A stretch of 64,000 nt of DNA, from NCBI RefSeq assembly GCF_016615815.1, contig NZ_CP067112.1:930001-994000 (forward strand). Direction: 5' to 3'. Within the stretch, counting starts at the first letter, position 1; each line of letters opens with the position of its first letter. Source of the stretch: Luteimonas sp. MC1572. Its GTDB lineage: Bacteria > Pseudomonadota > Gammaproteobacteria > Xanthomonadales > Xanthomonadaceae. The notes beneath the pieces were generated by a model. That model made no database searches. It had not been told where the DNA came from and worked only from the letters and a program-made list of their open reading frames with translations. This document shows, in pieces, positions 62,231 to 64,000 of this stretch. The position numbers and the translations under genes are program-made.

Positions 62231-63348
62231 GCGCCGGGCTCCAGGGTGATGCCGGTCAGCAGGCCGCCGGGCGCGTCGCTGCCGGTGCCTTCCACCAGTT
62301 GCCAGCCATCGGCGGCAAGCGCGCCGCGGATCGCTTCGAGGTCGTCGGGCGTGGTGTGGAACAGGGATGCGCGCAGCCGGTCGCCGCGCTGGTAGTCGAG
62401 TGAAGCCAGGTAGGCACCGGGGCGCGACGCCACCGCGGCGAACAGTGCGCCCGATGCGGCGACGAAGGCCTGCGGAGCACGCGCGGCGTCGAGCTGCGCC
62501 CGCAGCGCCGCGGAATCGGTGCTCGCCGCGGCGGCGGACGGCAGCGCCTGCTGCACAGTCTCCGCCGCGCGCTGCTGCAGGCCGCGTGCGGCAAGCTCGA
62601 GGCGCAGCGCCTGCGCGGCCACCAGCAGCAGCGGCGACGCGAGCAGCGCCGCCAGCAGCCAGGCCATCCGGCGTCGGTTGGCAGGGCGCGCGCGGGTTGC
62701 GGCGGGCGCGAACCTGCCCTGCAGCAGGTCGATTTCGGGCTGCAGGGCACGCGCGACGAGGCTGTCGATGCCATCCGAGGGAAGCGCTTGCTGCGCGCGC
62801 CCGGCGAGCACGCGCGCGGCGAGCGAAGGCTCGGCGCTGAACGCCAGCGCGGTGCCGCGCGCCAGGCAGCGGTCACCGGCGTCGAACACGCGTATGTCGG
62901 TGTCGGCGTCATCGCCCGCGATGGGTACCGGCAGCAGCAGCTGTTCCGGCACCACGGCATCGGCGTGCATGCCAAGCGCCGCGGCGCGTGCCAGCCACTC
63001 GTGCATCAGGCGTGGATCCAGCGCAGCCGCCATGCGGGTGGCCTGGCCGCCATCCGGCGCCAGCGCCACGTGCAGGTCGTCGGGGCGCGCGAGGCGCGCG
63101 GCGAGCAGCGCACGCGCGGCGGCCAACGCCTGTGCGCCGCTGCGCGCGGGCAGCTCCAGCCAGTCGATGCGTACCTCCGCGCCCGGCACCACCAGAACCG
63201 TGTGTTGCGCCCCGTCGAACGAGGGCGGATCCGGCGGCGTGGCAGGCACAAGCGCGGTGCGCGCCAGCACGCGGCCGTCGTCGCCGAGATGGAAACAGGT
63301 GGCGTCCGCCAGCGGGTCCGCTGGCAACCACAGGATGCGCGTGCTCAT
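62227..63348 (-). CDS. gspL: Type II secretion inner-membrane protein GspL
   Basis: The protein has 373 residues from ATG 63348 overlapping the gspK stop (ATGA). The cytoplasmic actin-like domain (about 1-225) starts TRILWLPADPLADATCFHLG and would bind GspE. A membrane helix lies at about 228-250 (MAWLLAALLASPLLLVAA) and a periplasmic domain follows (to 373, SRPGAYLASLDYQRGDRL), which contacts GspM. Length is normal for the family. The order K-L-M-N matches the xps cluster. Confidence 0.9.
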   Translation of the reverse strand: MSTRILWLPADPLADATCFHLGDDGRVLARTALVPATPPDPPSFDGAQHTVLVVPGAEVRIDWLELPARSGAQALAAARALLAARLARPDDLHVALAPDGGQATRMAAALDPRLMHEWLARAAALGMHADAVVPEQLLLPVPIAGDDADTDIRVFDAGDRCLARGTALAFSAEPSLAARVLAGRAQQALPSDGIDSLVARALQPEIDLLQGRFAPAATRARPANRRRMAWLLAALLASPLLLVAAQALRLELAARGLQQRAAETVQQALPSAAAASTDSAALRAQLDAARAPQAFVAASGALFAAVASRPGAYLASLDYQRGDRLRASLFHTTPDDLEAIRGALAADGWQLVEGTGSDAPGGLLTGITLEPGA

Positions 63349-64000
63349 TCGTCGTGGGTCCATCGTCGTGCCAGCAGCCGCACCGGGCCGCCGGGGTCGT
63401 GTTGCAACAGGGCGCTCAGCACCACTTCGGCGCCGCCATGCTCGACCTCCGAGCGCAGCGTGAAGTAGCGCGTGCGCAGCCGCACCTGCTGGATTTCCGG
63501 GTCGAGTGCCACGGCCGCGGCCAGCGCGGGCTGCGCCCAGAACGCGGCGATGTCGCGCCAGCCGTCCGCCGGGCGCGAGGCGATCACCCGCCTTGCCGCC
63601 TCGATGTCGAGCGCGTTGTCGGTGAGCATGGCGAGGATCACGGCGTCGTCGTCCTCGAGGGTATTGAGGTTGACCGGCGCGAGCGCGGCATCGGGCAGGG
63701 CGCAGACGTGCCGGCGCAGGCGCATGTAGGCGTCGTCATCGTGGCCGGCGACGGCGCGCAGCTCGCTGACCTCGGCCAGCAGGGTGCCTGCGGTGCGGTA
63801 GGCGGGCACGCGCGCGGCGTAGGCGGCATCTTCGGCACCGGACGCGCGCGGCAGGTTGTCGCTGTCGATCCAGTCGACCAGCGCGTCGACCATGCTGCCT
63901 GCCTGTGCCGCGTTGAACCCGAGTGCCTTCAGCAAGGCGAGGTACTGGCGAACGCCCGCTTCGCGCACAGACCACTGGCCCACCGCGCCCTCGACCACGC
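63345..64000 (-). CDS. gspK: Type II secretion minor pseudopilin GspK, partial
   Basis: Only the C-terminal 218 or so residues lie in the window; the prepilin signal and start are beyond the right edge. Typical GspK marks are VDALVDWIDSDNLPRASGAEDAAY (calcium-binding loop region), APVNLNTLEDDDAVILAMLT and a late SEVEHGGAEVVLSALLQ strand. GspK caps the tip of the pseudopilus and controls its length. The gene is upstream of gspL with a four-base overlap. Confidence 0.92.
   Translation of the reverse strand, partial: VVEGAVGQWSVREAGVRQYLALLKALGFNAAQAGSMVDALVDWIDSDNLPRASGAEDAAYAARVPAYRTAGTLLAEVSELRAVAGHDDDAYMRLRRHVCALPDAALAPVNLNTLEDDDAVILAMLTDNALDIEAARRVIASRPADGWRDIAAFWAQPALAAAVALDPEIQQVRLRTRYFTLRSEVEHGGAEVVLSALLQHDPGGPVRLLARRWTHDE

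Overview
The window reads as chromosomal DNA of a high-GC gammaproteobacterium of the Xanthomonadaceae, closest in feel to Luteimonas or Lysobacter. The grounds are the codon bias, densely overlapping genes, an Xps-type secretion segment, a GNAT-minC-minD-minE block, a TonB copper receptor, a fabA-fabB pair and a creBCD locus. This is inferred from gene content and protein recognition; no search was run. There is no rRNA, tRNA, CRISPR array, insertion sequence or prophage.

Layout. 0-4.4 kb: a gene tail at the edge, a phosphatase-like lipoprotein, a GlxA-type regulator divergent from a dienelactone hydrolase and a DODA-type dioxygenase, and a glycine-zipper protein ending in a strong terminator. 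4.4-11 kb: a signalling block with a histidine kinase and a YgjP-like metallopeptidase, a KaiC-like ATPase translationally coupled to a hybrid kinase, and a converging PAS kinase with a lone receiver. 11-15 kb: a host-attachment-type protein, an unknown protein and a copper module (DUF2946 plus TonB receptor). 15-18.5 kb: fabA-fabB, a repeat-rich intergenic tract, and an AlkB-like dioxygenase coupled to a GIY-YIG protein. 18.5-26 kb: a FUSC transporter, a small GNAT-like protein, thioredoxin, a large KatE-type catalase and ergothioneine genes egtB-egtD.

26-30.5 kb: gcvP under a tandem glycine riboswitch with a clear TATAAT box, divergent from a Bcr/CflA exporter. 30.5-38.4 kb: three overlapping kinase genes led by an 1816-residue poly-HAMP hybrid kinase. 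38.5-43.7 kb: GNAT-minC-minD-minE, then a small HEACH-motif protein and an ACE-like M2 dipeptidase. 43.8-48.4 kb: a DesK/NarL-type two-component pair, an SRPBCC protein, DUF423, an AlkA-like glycosylase and a coupled small unknown. 48.4-54.2 kb: an outer-membrane barrel, mfd, a GNAT enzyme and rlmJ. 54.3-58 kb: creB-creC-creD followed by a fragment of a CHRD-domain gene. 58-64 kb: PAP2 phosphatase, glycosyltransferase, a phosphate-selective-type porin, and type II secretion genes gspN-M-L-K, with gspN frameshifted and gspK running off the right edge.

The most noteworthy items are the poly-HAMP kinase operon, including a downstream kinase that has lost its ATP-binding signatures; the KaiC-kinase pair with an altered phosphosite; the paired inverted-repeat elements between fabB and alkB; the palindromic hairpin between the glycine riboswitch and gcvP; and the frameshift in gspN. 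No clearly undescribed multi-gene system stands out beyond these candidates.
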